Shown one piece after another: positions 15,313 through 24,912 of a stretch of 64,000 nucleotides of DNA. The notes under the pieces were generated by a model. The model was given only the letters and a program-made list of their open reading frames with translations, was not told the origin of the DNA and did no database searches. The position numbers and the translations under genes were made by a program. Each line of letters begins with the position of its first letter. Position 1 is the stretch's first letter. Source of the stretch: CAYUPI01 sp964446585 (GTDB taxonomy: Bacteria; Verrucomicrobiota; Verrucomicrobiia; Limisphaerales; UBA8199); NCBI GenBank assembly GCA_964446585.1, contig CAYUPI010000011.1, positions 62,001 to 126,000 on the forward strand. Direction: 5' to 3'.

Positions 15313-17964
15313 CTATTGCAAGCTTACCAGCTCGAAGGAGAGCGGAGCAGCGTCGGAAAAGGTGTATCTGAAGACCAACCGTCCGGAGGCATCGCTGCGA
15401 AGTGAACGCTCCTGCCGCCCGTTGCATGAAAGTCGGAACGAGGTGTTCGGGACCAGACCGCAAACGCAGTGTCGAGCGGTTACGCCCCGCGATTGGCAGG
15501 ACTCCGACCATCGCCGCGCTCCCCCGCTGGAACTCGGCCACGAGTCGATTGTCAGTTCGAACGGTTTGGCGGAGGGGAGAGTAATCGCCAGGGCACAGGT
15601 CGAGCTGGAGCTGTCAAAGTATTCGACCGTCCTCAGGTGGGCGTCGGAACTGCGGCTGATGGAGTCCCGGCCAGGAAAAGGGGGCTGTTTGACCGAAAGC
15701 GTATGGGCGAGATGCTCCGAGGCGCCAGGCGGGGCACCTGCTCTAGTATTGATCCCGAACGGCTGCCGCGCGCGGATGGAGAAATTGTCCACCGCGGCCG
15801 AATAATCATTCGAGCTCAACTCTAAGTGATACGTTTTGCCACGCAGCCAGTAATTTAAGCGAGTGCCATTCAGCTCGGACGTCAGATGTGGCTCCAGGTA
15901 AAGACGGTTGTGCTTGGGCTGCACTCCATAGAGGTTGCGATAGAGGCCGACGACAATGCTGCAATTATTGGCGAGGATGTCCTTGCCCTCGCCGGTCTGA
16001 GAACCGCGCAGGTATCGCTGATAGGCCAATCCATCTTTGGCGTATTGGTTGAGCACGTTTTTCACATATTTGAAGGCCAGCGCAGGATTATGCGCGGCGT
16101 AAGCGCGAGTGCCCAGTTCACCCCAGGCGAGAAAAAGGTCGCCATTCTCGTACTTGGGGAATGGCCAATTTATTTTCGGATGAACTTCGTCTTCGGCATA
16201 GGAATAGAAGCAGAGAGGCCAAACGAACAGTTCCTCTTGCTCCATCAGCTTCTCGACCTGGTCGAGGATGGTAGCCCGCCGCGCGGGCTCGTCGCACAAA
16301 CCGTAGCCGATAGCGGAGAAGTTCACAGGCACAACCAGGTTCGTGCCGTGAACCGAGCCGTCTTTGTTCCGCCAATGGGCGTAACACTCGTGCTCGGCGT
16401 CCCAGAATCCCCCGTCCGTTGTGCTTTGGTTAAAGAGGTGTTTGAGCCTGGCTGCAGCCGCGCGGTAGCGCTCGGTCCGGTGCGCGTCACCAAGGAGTTC
16501 TTCGCAATCGGCCCAGCGCGACAAAGCCCAATACATCTGGGCGTTGGCCAGGGCGTTTTCGTAAGAGGCCCAAACCACGTCAATCCAATCGCTGCCCGTG
16601 GCCTCGATGTTTGAGTCAGCCATCATCTTTACCAGCCCATTGCCGTCGTTGTCTCGACTCAACAAGTACTCGAGAGCGTTTTCACAGGTCGGCTTTTGGC
16701 GCTCCAGCCAGACGCGGTCGGCGGTGAAATCAAACTGCTCGGCCACGTTGATCACCCAACTAGTCTGCGAGTCCATCAGCCAGCCCCACCGGCATTCGTA
16801 ATAACCATGCTCATCATAGGTGCCGCGGAGTTCATCTCCTCGATGGCCGGACCAGCGTGGCTTTACGCGGCCATCTCGATCGATTGCGTGCTGACGCTGA
16901 AAATCGAGCGTGTCGCTCATGGCGCGGTAATAATTGAGATCGTTAATCGCCAGGCCCAGTTGGGCCAGCCAGGGTTCGTGTAGCACAGCTACGTCGCTGT
17001 AATAACCATTGCTACCCAGGACGAGCTCGTCCACTACGCCGATCCGGGCGATGGTGTTGCACAGTTCCCGAAGCGCGCCCCCATCCAGTCCCGGAAATGC
17101 GCCTCGGTCATACGTCTCCGCATAATCCGGTGCGCTCAGTGTGAACTGGACGCTGACTGTGCCGGATTGCACGTCGAATGGACGCCAGATGTCCTGGCGA
17201 TCGCGCCGGAAACGCGATTGGCCGTGTTTGGGAACCAAGTCCCGTTCTGAAATGATATATTTCATCGAGAAAGAACCGTCGGGTTGTCGCGTGAAACGTA
17301 CCGAGATTTTGCTCCCATCCAGCGGCTCCGGAACTATCCTCAAACAGGCCCGTTGATCTTTGTTCCAGAAGGTCACATAGCCATTGTGGACGCCATATGA
17401 GGCATTCGTCCTATCGAACAATCTGGTCCAGGCCACGCCGCCGTTACCAAGCAATGCGCCGGTCCAGGTGGACATGTCCTGAAAATCCCAATCAGGAAAA
17501 CAAGCGTCCTCGAGCGTGCCGCTGTTCCGATAAATGCGATCAACGCGCCAATCGATGCCGCCAGCTCGGACGGTGAAGCGCCAGATTTCCGAGACTTCCA
17601 TTTCCGGCGGGCCGAAGCGGATACCGGTGACTGTGACAGTGTTGGAAGTGGACTTGACTCGCGGCGTGGGGATGCCCGCACGAGTGGTGAACCATTCGCC
17701 ACCAAATTTGATCGCGCTGTAAACACCACCTCCGTCAGCCGGCGAGACCCTGGGCTCACTCACGACCTGGCGCCCACCTACCATAAATTGATCCAGCAGA
17801 CACCGCCCATCGTAATTGAGCCGCAAGACAAGGTTCTGGCCAACGTCCGACAACATCACCCGCTTATGTGCTGCATCATGCTGCACGGTCGGACTGCTTG
17901 CGAGCGTAGATGCGGCCCCCAACATGAAGTGGAGAACTAAAAGCCAATTGCGGAAATGAACCAT
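15313..17964 (-). CDS. Secreted (alpha/alpha)6-barrel glycoside hydrolase
   Basis: 883 residues from the ATG at 17964, chosen because a signal peptide follows directly (VHFRNWLLVLHFMLGAAST). In-frame codons upstream reach into the preceding gene. An N-terminal beta-sandwich (about 25-290) precedes an alpha-toroid catalytic domain with DRDGRVKPRWSG, ECRWGWLMDSQTSWV, SRDNDGNGLVKM, EATGSDWIDVVWASYENALANAQ and WGELGTRAYAAHNP. The closing FRGATY-like segment (LNYWLRGKTYHLEL) recalls GH65/94/78 and amylo-glucosidase clans. The exact GH family and substrate cannot be settled by eye. It is co-directional with a second glycosidase-like gene 95 bp upstream, suggesting one polysaccharide-utilisation unit. 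Confidence 0.75.
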   Translation of the reverse strand: MVHFRNWLLVLHFMLGAASTLASSPTVQHDAAHKRVMLSDVGQNLVLRLNYDGRCLLDQFMVGGRQVVSEPRVSPADGGGVYSAIKFGGEWFTTRAGIPTPRVKSTSNTVTVTGIRFGPPEMEVSEIWRFTVRAGGIDWRVDRIYRNSGTLEDACFPDWDFQDMSTWTGALLGNGGVAWTRLFDRTNASYGVHNGYVTFWNKDQRACLRIVPEPLDGSKISVRFTRQPDGSFSMKYIISERDLVPKHGQSRFRRDRQDIWRPFDVQSGTVSVQFTLSAPDYAETYDRGAFPGLDGGALRELCNTIARIGVVDELVLGSNGYYSDVAVLHEPWLAQLGLAINDLNYYRAMSDTLDFQRQHAIDRDGRVKPRWSGHRGDELRGTYDEHGYYECRWGWLMDSQTSWVINVAEQFDFTADRVWLERQKPTCENALEYLLSRDNDGNGLVKMMADSNIEATGSDWIDVVWASYENALANAQMYWALSRWADCEELLGDAHRTERYRAAAARLKHLFNQSTTDGGFWDAEHECYAHWRNKDGSVHGTNLVVPVNFSAIGYGLCDEPARRATILDQVEKLMEQEELFVWPLCFYSYAEDEVHPKINWPFPKYENGDLFLAWGELGTRAYAAHNPALAFKYVKNVLNQYAKDGLAYQRYLRGSQTGEGKDILANNCSIVVGLYRNLYGVQPKHNRLYLEPHLTSELNGTRLNYWLRGKTYHLELSSNDYSAAVDNFSIRARQPFGINTRAGAPPGASEHLAHTLSVKQPPFPGRDSISRSSDAHLRTVEYFDSSSSTCALAITLPSAKPFELTIDSWPSSSGGARRWSESCQSRGVTARHCVCGLVPNTSFRLSCNGRQERSLRSDASGRLVFRYTFSDAAPLSFELVSLQ

Positions 17965-18059
17965 TCGTAGCCGAGCTTTAGTCACAGGCTCGATCCGGAT
18001 TCGCGGGACGCCACGAAGCCGGCGCCACATCCATCGGTCGCGAGACTCCGCGCAAGTGC

Positions 18060-20543
18060 CTACTTTTTCAGCAGCCACACCTCGGATACTGCGACACCCA
18101 CAGCGCCCGGCGCGCGCTCGAACGCCAACTCCAGAACTCCGCCTTCGGTTAGCTTCTTGGGAATGTCATATTCGAATTGCCGGGCGGTGTATTCTGGTAA
18201 CTCGACCTCTTTAGCGATGTATTGGCCGTTCGCGAGGATATTCTCAGTCCGACGTCGCGAAACCGGAATATCTGTCTGACCTCGAGGTATGCGTAAAGTG
18301 ACCAGTGTCACACGCAACTTGTACCCAGCCTCTGAATCCAGATCGTTGTAGCGAAACACCACGCCGATCGGATCATCCAGGCTGTAGGCCATCGTGTTCT
18401 GGCTGGGCCGATTGTTCGGGTCCAACATCGCGCTTCCATCGAACGAGGAGCCTTTGATCAAGTGCGGCTGCCGCGCCGGATTGCCCGCGTCATCGTAAAA
18501 GCTGCTGGGACCAACCGATTCAAAGTTAACAAGATTTTCCAGAATAGCAGCGCGCTCGCTCCCGGCCGCCGCGGCCGCGCGTTCAATCTGTTTTCTGTTC
18601 CAGGCCAGGTCAGTCAATGGTTTCTGCATCGAGAAATAGCCGACATTGCGGACGCCGAAAATCTGGTCGCTTTCCTTCCCAACCTTCTCGGCTTCCTCGC
18701 GCAGCGCGGCCATTTGGGGCGATTCGAGCGGTTTGGCGAGCACCTTTTGGGTGCCGGCAAGTTGAACGTCGATCTCCTTTGAAGAAGCCAGCGCGGCAGC
18801 CAGCTTCTGCTCCTGGTTTTGTTCAGCGCGGAGCTTGAGCTGAAAATACTTGTCCAGCGCGGCTTTCTCCATGTGCGACCGCCAGCGATGATCGGTCGCC
18901 ATCAGGTTCTCGGGGATTTTCGGGCCTGCCTGTTTGACCAGAGCATAGTACCGCGCAATCCCGCCGTTGGTGTCCAGGGGAAGTTCGAGGTTTTCTTCGA
19001 GCTGAAACAGCGCTCGGCGCATGTCCGCCACAGCAGCGTCGCCGAAGTGCAGGCGGCAGTATTCATCCGTCACGTCTTCAAGCGTCCGGTTCGGATTCCA
19101 CAGCAGCCGATTCCAAAGGTATTGGTGGAACTCATCGTGGTAACCTTCCGAGTAGATAATATCCCCCTCGGAAAACGGCATGATGGCCTGAAAGATCGAA
19201 TAGAAGGCTCGCGGCCGCGCATGAAAAGTTCGCCGTCCGTAAATCTTAACCAGGTGCGGTTCTGGATGCGCCACCTGGTACTGCGCACTGATCCAGTGCG
19301 TGATGTCCGAGTAATGCGTGATGTGTTGGTACTGGGGGAGTTGGAGGAGAATCTCGGCCAGGTACCGGTTCACCGGACCTGAGCCGGGATACTGGAAGAG
19401 ATCTTCGCGCAACTCTTTGCGAAAGTACTTGGACATGGCGCTGCTGCCCGGTCCGTAAGCTATCCCCTCGAGCCAAAGCCGTGGCTTCTCATTGAGGTAA
19501 TCGAAAATGGCCTGGTCTCCCGCGTTGCTCAGATCCTGGTTGGCGATTTGAACGATGCCATTCGGGTGGTATTTCAACCAAATCTGCGCGACCTCCTCGC
19601 ATAACACGACGAATGTCTTTCCCCACGGCTCACAGCGCGGGCAGCGGCATCCGCCGGGGTCGCCGGCATAAAATCGCAATACGTCGTCAGCCGGCCGCTT
19701 CGCAAAATCCTTGTCCCACTTCTCCAACAGCGCCTTTCGCGCTTCAGGAATCGAGGGGCACACCCAGTTGCCACGTTCACTGGCCTGCCATTCTTTGGGA
19801 AACCCGGTCAGTTCGTTGGGACGACAGCCGCCTACGGTCATCATCCCAAACGACTTGACGAAGTCGAATTGGACACCGCCCGCGTAGAAGCAATTGGCGC
19901 CGGACAGCGCCAGCTCCAGAATGTAATCCTGCCACTCTTGTTGCGTCCATGCGCGCGCGCCGGTGATTTGCCTTATCGTGCCGCCCTGATTGGCGGACGA
20001 TCCCCGAAAGCGATAGGCCGGCGCCGAGGCCACGTCGACCTCGCCGACTTTAAGCGGCGAGGACTCGCAGGTGAGCTGGCGCAGGACTTCACCCACCGCA
20101 TACAGCACACCCCGCTGATCGGCGCCGATGGCGATGAGGCTGCGAGCCCCGCTGATGGTCGCGGATTTGACTGCGAAGCCTTCCGGCGCTGGACGCTGTT
20201 TTCCGGGGAGCTTCACGCCGTTCGCGGCACACAATCGGTCCAATTCTCCACCCGCGCCCGCCCGGCCCAGATAAATCCGCAAGTCTGCACCGGGCGTCGT
20301 GGCGCGCACGTTCTTGACGCCAACCTTGCTCCGTTTGAGGATGCGAATGCGCAGCACCTCGGCGACGCGCGCATCCCCATCGCTGGCCTTTTCGTCCAGC
20401 ACGATGTCAATGTTCGATGCCGGGATTTGACCGCGCGGCAACGCTGAGGAGCCGGACTCTGCGGAGGGTGTAGCGATCGGATCGAAGAGGAAGACGCTCG
20501 CAGCCAATGCCAGGGAGTGCCGAATGAGGTTGCGCCGTTCCAT
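18060..20543 (-). CDS. Secreted glycosidase-like protein with alpha-glucuronidase-type N-domain (DUF4838-like)
   Basis: 827 residues from the ATG at 20543, giving MERRNLIRHSLALAASVFLF, a Tat-like or Sec signal. The N-terminal region (about 40-180) looks like the GH20/GH67 non-catalytic N-domain. It is followed by a TIM-barrel-like region with SGANCFYAGGVQFDF, FYAGDPGGCRCPRCEPWG and IIYSEGYHDEFHQYLWNRLLWNP, as in DUF4838-type proteins of Verrucomicrobia and Planctomycetes. A helical section and a C-terminal beta domain (about 690-827) follow. The CRCPRC motif is typical of this group. It probably acts on uronic-acid or amino-sugar-containing glycans; this is inferred. Confidence 0.65.
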   Translation of the reverse strand: MERRNLIRHSLALAASVFLFDPIATPSAESGSSALPRGQIPASNIDIVLDEKASDGDARVAEVLRIRILKRSKVGVKNVRATTPGADLRIYLGRAGAGGELDRLCAANGVKLPGKQRPAPEGFAVKSATISGARSLIAIGADQRGVLYAVGEVLRQLTCESSPLKVGEVDVASAPAYRFRGSSANQGGTIRQITGARAWTQQEWQDYILELALSGANCFYAGGVQFDFVKSFGMMTVGGCRPNELTGFPKEWQASERGNWVCPSIPEARKALLEKWDKDFAKRPADDVLRFYAGDPGGCRCPRCEPWGKTFVVLCEEVAQIWLKYHPNGIVQIANQDLSNAGDQAIFDYLNEKPRLWLEGIAYGPGSSAMSKYFRKELREDLFQYPGSGPVNRYLAEILLQLPQYQHITHYSDITHWISAQYQVAHPEPHLVKIYGRRTFHARPRAFYSIFQAIMPFSEGDIIYSEGYHDEFHQYLWNRLLWNPNRTLEDVTDEYCRLHFGDAAVADMRRALFQLEENLELPLDTNGGIARYYALVKQAGPKIPENLMATDHRWRSHMEKAALDKYFQLKLRAEQNQEQKLAAALASSKEIDVQLAGTQKVLAKPLESPQMAALREEAEKVGKESDQIFGVRNVGYFSMQKPLTDLAWNRKQIERAAAAAGSERAAILENLVNFESVGPSSFYDDAGNPARQPHLIKGSSFDGSAMLDPNNRPSQNTMAYSLDDPIGVVFRYNDLDSEAGYKLRVTLVTLRIPRGQTDIPVSRRRTENILANGQYIAKEVELPEYTARQFEYDIPKKLTEGGVLELAFERAPGAVGVAVSEVWLLKK

Positions 20544-20586
20544 TGATGCTGGGTGTAGCCAGAGCAATCCCTTCTGTCAACAAGGT

Positions 20587-20656
20587 GTAGCCGCTGACGT
20601 CCGTCAGCGCATTCCAATCGGCACACGGCTTAGCGCCGACTGACGGCGGCGGCTAC
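20587..20656. repeat. Short palindromic intergenic repeat (GTAGCCGC type)
   Basis: GTAGCCGC at 20587-20594 is perfectly complementary to GCGGCTAC at 20649-20656. Internal partial pairing involves CTGACGTCCGTCAGCGC and GCGCCGACTGACGG, so about 70 nt can fold as one long imperfect hairpin. It lies in the intergenic gap between two leftward genes and resembles dispersed REP-like elements. Copy number cannot be judged from one window. Confidence 0.6.
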
Positions 20657-20675
20657 GATCCATGAAAAATACCTT

Positions 20676-22715
20676 CTAGAACCCTTCGAGAACCAGGTCA
20701 GCGAGAAAATCCACCCAGTCCATCGAAATTGGCTGCTGAAGCTCGTACGAGCGCGCGAAATCTTCTTCGAACAAATCCTTTTTCAACCGGGCGGCGAATG
20801 CAGGATCAGAAGTAGCGATGTTTTGCTCCTGGCTGAGCAGCAGGCTCAGCGGGCTCAAGTTGCCCGACCCAAGGCAGGACCAGCCGTCCACCAGCAGCGC
20901 TTTGACGTGCGTCATTCCCGGATAGAAATAGACCTGCACGCCGTGCTCATGCAGATAATTGGCGATCACGATGTTGCCGCGGCCGCCTGCCTTGAAATCA
21001 TTGACGCGCGGCAGCACGGCGCGCACGTCCACTCCCCGATTGCGCGCCCGGACCAGAGCTGCAATGACGCGTTTATCGAACAAATACGGGTTCTCGACAT
21101 AGATGTAGCTCTGCGCATTGCGGATGGACGCGAGCACAGCGGTGTTGAACGGTTTCCACATCGTGCGCGTCGGCAGACGCCGGACTCTGATCCAATGATC
21201 GGGAGTGGCCGGGGTTTTACCCTTTGATTGGCCCAGCACCGCCGCCGCATAACCACAATCGCCCAATGGTCCGGCGTGGGCCCAATCACGATTGAATTCG
21301 CGTTCGAGCGACGCCACGACAGGACCGCGCAGTTCGAACATCAGGTCATGCCATTCATAGCGGTATTCGCGGCCCAGGTTCATTCCGCCCAACCAGGCGC
21401 GTTCCCCATCCACCAGGTACACCTTGGCATGATCCACTGAAAACCACGGATTGAGAAACGGCCGAACGCGAACGCGCGAGTTTTGTTCCAGGTAAGACGT
21501 AATCGAACCGGGCGCGGCAAAATCCGGTGGCATCGGCGAGGCCGGTGGCGTCAGCCCGGCGCCGAGACTTCCCATCCGATCAAGAATCACCTTCACCGGC
21601 ACCTCGCACGAGCGGCGTTTCAGTTGGTCGGCAATTCCGACGGCGACGTCATCCCGGTCAAAGATGAACACGTTGATCGAAATATGGTTAGTGGCTTCGT
21701 CGAGCGCCTGTTGTACCCGAGTGAAGAACCGATCGCCGTCAATGAGCAGTTCGAGCGAGCCGTCTTCCCCGCGCGTGCCGGTGTAACGATCCAGCCATTT
21801 TTCCCACTCTACCAGGTTCATGCCATTGGTGTGCGCCAGCGGCGGGAAGTCGGCGGGCTTGGGCAGGCGACGATGCAGCAAGACCACCGCGGTCTCGACG
21901 CCAAGATCCGCCAGGCGAGCAGCGCTGGACACTGGGTTGCGGACCAGCGCCACAGTGTGGCTTTCCAAAATCGCACCGAGACCTTGTGCTGTCGCAGTGA
22001 GCCCAACCCCGCGATCTCCGGAATCGAACATGGCCGCGGGCAGAAAGCTCACGCATTGCCTTAGCCGCCGGTCCACCAGCAGAGGTTGACTCAGATGGGC
22101 TCCATTCGGCGCCATCAACACCATTGGCGCCTCCTCAGCCCGCCGGTGAAGCAACGATTGCTCGGTCCGCTCAGCCAGCACTTGCAGCGTTTCTTCGAGC
22201 GGGAAGCGGTGATCCATGATCACCTGGCCGGGCTGACTGCCGTGCGGCGCCACGTGCGGCAGGCCGCGCTCGTCGCGATACAGGACGCGGTCGGCCAGAA
22301 ACGCCTGGTAATACACCCCGTGCCACGGCTCGCGCGGCGTCAATTCGTCAATCAGGTTCGTGGCAAAACGCTGCCAGGCCGCGCCGGCCACAACCGTCGC
22401 CTCGCGCCACCCTGACCTGGCGTCCGGCAGGCGAACCGAGCCTCGGTCTCGGCGAAGCTGGGCGGAGCTGACGGCGTAGCGGTCGGGCGGAACGCGCAGG
22501 TGACTCCAGCTCGCGCTGAACCCGCTGATATTAGTCTCGCCCGAAAAATAAAAACGAATCCGGTTGCCTTTGACAAACACGCGCGGAGCTTCGGCCGGTG
22601 GCGACGTGAGCTTGCGCCACCGCTCCAGCGACTGCTCCTTGGCGGTGGTGACGACGACAGCCCACGCGCTTGCTTCGGCAAGGGCCAGGAAAAGCAGAAT
22701 TACGAGCGCCCTCAC
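20676..22715 (-). CDS. Exported phospholipase D-family protein
   Basis: About 679 residues from a GTG at 22715 directly before the signal peptide (RALVILLFLALAEASAWA). A GTG at 22748 is an alternative. Two HKD motifs are present: DHAKVYLVDGERAWLGGMN in the middle and THVKALLVDGWSCLGSGN near the C-terminus, the classic pair forming one PLD active site. A large N-terminal region of about 300 residues has no recognised domain. The arrangement resembles cardiolipin synthase or PLD-nuclease relatives, but the signal peptide suggests a periplasmic or surface phosphodiesterase. It follows the YceI gene by about 40 bp. Confidence 0.8.
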   Translation of the reverse strand: MRALVILLFLALAEASAWAVVVTTAKEQSLERWRKLTSPPAEAPRVFVKGNRIRFYFSGETNISGFSASWSHLRVPPDRYAVSSAQLRRDRGSVRLPDARSGWREATVVAGAAWQRFATNLIDELTPREPWHGVYYQAFLADRVLYRDERGLPHVAPHGSQPGQVIMDHRFPLEETLQVLAERTEQSLLHRRAEEAPMVLMAPNGAHLSQPLLVDRRLRQCVSFLPAAMFDSGDRGVGLTATAQGLGAILESHTVALVRNPVSSAARLADLGVETAVVLLHRRLPKPADFPPLAHTNGMNLVEWEKWLDRYTGTRGEDGSLELLIDGDRFFTRVQQALDEATNHISINVFIFDRDDVAVGIADQLKRRSCEVPVKVILDRMGSLGAGLTPPASPMPPDFAAPGSITSYLEQNSRVRVRPFLNPWFSVDHAKVYLVDGERAWLGGMNLGREYRYEWHDLMFELRGPVVASLEREFNRDWAHAGPLGDCGYAAAVLGQSKGKTPATPDHWIRVRRLPTRTMWKPFNTAVLASIRNAQSYIYVENPYLFDKRVIAALVRARNRGVDVRAVLPRVNDFKAGGRGNIVIANYLHEHGVQVYFYPGMTHVKALLVDGWSCLGSGNLSPLSLLLSQEQNIATSDPAFAARLKKDLFEEDFARSYELQQPISMDWVDFLADLVLEGF

Positions 22716-22756
22716 CCGAACGGCCCGCGCGCCGCCGATGTCTTGCACATCAATGG

Positions 22757-23449
22757 TTACTTCGGAGCGGCTGGCGCTGGCGCCGCCGCCGGCGCCTTGG
22801 CGGGTCCTACCATCCACTCGAAGATCAGCTTAACATCGTCCGCGGTTTTGAAACTGACGAACCCAAGACCAATTTTCTCCGCGGGAATTTTGAACTCGGA
22901 CATTTTGGTAGCGAGGCTGCCGGTAATTTTCAGCTTCTTTTCCCCTAGCGGCAGAACATTCACCGGCATCGAAATCTTGTTCGTCACACCGCCGATTGCC
23001 AAATCCCCCCTGGCATCAAATACATATGGAGCATCCTTGCTCTTGGGCGCTGCTTTCAAGACCAATTCAGTGGCCCGAAAAAGTATCCTGGGATATTCAT
23101 TGACTTTCAGGTTTTTCCACATTGTCTCGTCCATCTTGTCGCTATAGTGCGACCCGTCCTTCTCGACGCTTTGGAGCGATTTCACGATGATGAAGGCTTC
23201 AGCATGGACATCAAACTTCCCCGGCTTCACGTCCTGCCCGGGCTCCGTTGGGAAATTCGGGCCGAATTCGAAGAAGCCGCCGATGAGTTTGCTCTCCACC
23301 TGCCAATCGTGAGCAGTGGAGGTGCCCTCGATTCGCATTTTGCTGCCGGGCTTGGCGTGCAGACGCGTCAGATTATCCGCCGCCCACGAAGGCACAGCTC
23401 CCAGCAAGAGCAGGCCCATTACCCCTGCCATCACAGTTCCTGTTTTCAT
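22757..23449 (-). CDS. YceI-family periplasmic lipocalin-like protein
   Basis: 230 residues from the ATG at 23449, supported by GGAG 7 nt upstream. The signal peptide ends at about residue 24 (PSWAAD). The YceI fold is indicated by MRIEGTSTAHDWQVESKLIGG, the central MDETMWKNLKVNEYPRILF (the normal YceI pattern is F-A--FP-I-F) and ARGDLAIGGVTNKISMPV. The C-terminus has an Ala/Pro-rich tail. YceI proteins bind isoprenoid-like or amphiphilic molecules in the periplasm. It lies between the Gfo/Idh/MocA and PLD genes in the same leftward run. Confidence 0.9.
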   Translation of the reverse strand: MKTGTVMAGVMGLLLLGAVPSWAADNLTRLHAKPGSKMRIEGTSTAHDWQVESKLIGGFFEFGPNFPTEPGQDVKPGKFDVHAEAFIIVKSLQSVEKDGSHYSDKMDETMWKNLKVNEYPRILFRATELVLKAAPKSKDAPYVFDARGDLAIGGVTNKISMPVNVLPLGEKKLKITGSLATKMSEFKIPAEKIGLGFVSFKTADDVKLIFEWMVGPAKAPAAAPAPAAPK

Positions 23450-23493
23450 ACTTAATCTCCTGGATTTGCTCATCGATTTCTGTTACCGCTGCT

Positions 23494-24912
23494 TCAAGCC
23501 AGTTCGTACCAGGCTGGCTGGAAAGCCAGCTTTTGATTGCTGAGGATTGCTTCGTTGGCTTTGATAGCGGTTACGGTCGCTTGAAAGCCATCGAGATAGC
23601 CCGCCGCCGGCCGCCGTACCACTTCTTTGGCCAAGTACTGGAGCAGCGCCGCTTCATCTTCGCCCGGATAATTGGCCGCGAATCCTTCCGTCGCGTCGCT
23701 CATGCCGCTCGCGTTGCGCACGAACACATCCAGCGCTGCCAGCAGCGGCGTCTGCGCGGCGGCGGCTTCCGCGGCCGCCTTGGCATCCATCGAAGTTTGC
23801 TTGGAGCCTCCGAGGATCAGCGCGATGCCGGTCTCCTTGTGGGCATTTTCCAGGTCGGTCGGTATCGTCCCGTCTGAATGAAATCGTGAGAAGATATCCT
23901 TGCGCGCATAGACCTCCCAGCCGAGCAGCGGGGAATCGACCTCCTTGAACATCCAGGCCTTGTTTTCGCGCAGCATCACGGCCGCGTCGCTCCCGTAATA
24001 CAGCTCGTAATCGGCATCAAAGGAATTGGCCAGCGTGCAATCGCAAAACAACCGTACCCCGCCCGGATACTCGAAGATCGCTTGCACAGTATCGGGAACG
24101 TCCCGGCCATCGGTCCAATTCCGCAGCGAGCTAAAGCCGGTCACCGAGATCGGGTGGGCGTTGAGAAACCACCCCGCCTGATCGATCTGGTGTATGCCGA
24201 TTTCGCCTATCAGGCCGGTAGAAGTGGACCGGCTCAATCGCCAGTTCAGGGCCTTCTCCTGCGCCGGGTCCGACGAGGCCGTGCGCCAACTTGTCTTCTT
24301 ATGCCACTGCGCTCGCGCCATCACCGTCTTGCCCAAAGCTCCTGATCGGATGAATGGCAGCAGGAAGAGGCGCTGCGGCTCGGCCCGCATCTGCAATCCG
24401 GGCTGAAAGATTTGTTTTTTTGCGGCTTTGGCAGCAACGGCAATTTCGCGCGCGTCCTCAATGGTGCCAGCCAGTGGCGCTTCACAATAAACGTGTTTGC
24501 CGGCTTTCAAGGCGGCCAGAACGATCTCCTTGTGGTTGTGTGTCGGCGTGGCGACGATCACCGCCTTGATTTCTTTGTCGTCCAGAATCGCCTTGTAATC
24601 CTCGACCTGTTTGGCTTTCGGCGCCAGCTTGCTGCTGCGCCGCATAAACGCGCCGTAGGTGTCGCAAATCGCCGCCACGTCCGCGGGCTTCACCCGTCCG
24701 AGCGTTGAAAGGATCTCGCGCCCCCAAGCGCCCAAACCGATCACCGCGACCTTGATGGTGGGGACATCGGGTTCGTTTGACGTGCTGGTACCTGAGGTGG
24801 TCTGGGCGAAGAGCTCCACGCCCCCGAGCATCGTCATCAGCGTAGTAAAGGAACCGCTCTTGAGAAAATCCCGGCGGTTATAGCCGAGGGCTTCGTTTCC
24901 GTTTTCGTTCAT
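23494..24912 (-). CDS. Tat-exported Gfo/Idh/MocA-family oxidoreductase with EAP instead of EKP
   Basis: 472 residues from the ATG at 24912, which gives a 4-bp ATGA overlap with the ThuA gene (an ATG at 24918 is also possible). The Tat motif is NRRDFLKSG. The Rossmann motif VAVIGLGAWGRE is followed by ATPTHNHKEI and GKHVYCEAPLAGT, where the canonical catalytic Lys of EKP is Ala. The substrate domain contains GEIGIHQIDQAGWFL. Members normally oxidise or reduce sugars with bound NAD(P); the missing Lys suggests altered chemistry or a subfamily using another base. It is coupled to ThuA, a frequent pairing in sugar catabolism. Confidence 0.88.
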   Translation of the reverse strand: MNENGNEALGYNRRDFLKSGSFTTLMTMLGGVELFAQTTSGTSTSNEPDVPTIKVAVIGLGAWGREILSTLGRVKPADVAAICDTYGAFMRRSSKLAPKAKQVEDYKAILDDKEIKAVIVATPTHNHKEIVLAALKAGKHVYCEAPLAGTIEDAREIAVAAKAAKKQIFQPGLQMRAEPQRLFLLPFIRSGALGKTVMARAQWHKKTSWRTASSDPAQEKALNWRLSRSTSTGLIGEIGIHQIDQAGWFLNAHPISVTGFSSLRNWTDGRDVPDTVQAIFEYPGGVRLFCDCTLANSFDADYELYYGSDAAVMLRENKAWMFKEVDSPLLGWEVYARKDIFSRFHSDGTIPTDLENAHKETGIALILGGSKQTSMDAKAAAEAAAAQTPLLAALDVFVRNASGMSDATEGFAANYPGEDEAALLQYLAKEVVRRPAAGYLDGFQATVTAIKANEAILSNQKLAFQPAWYELA

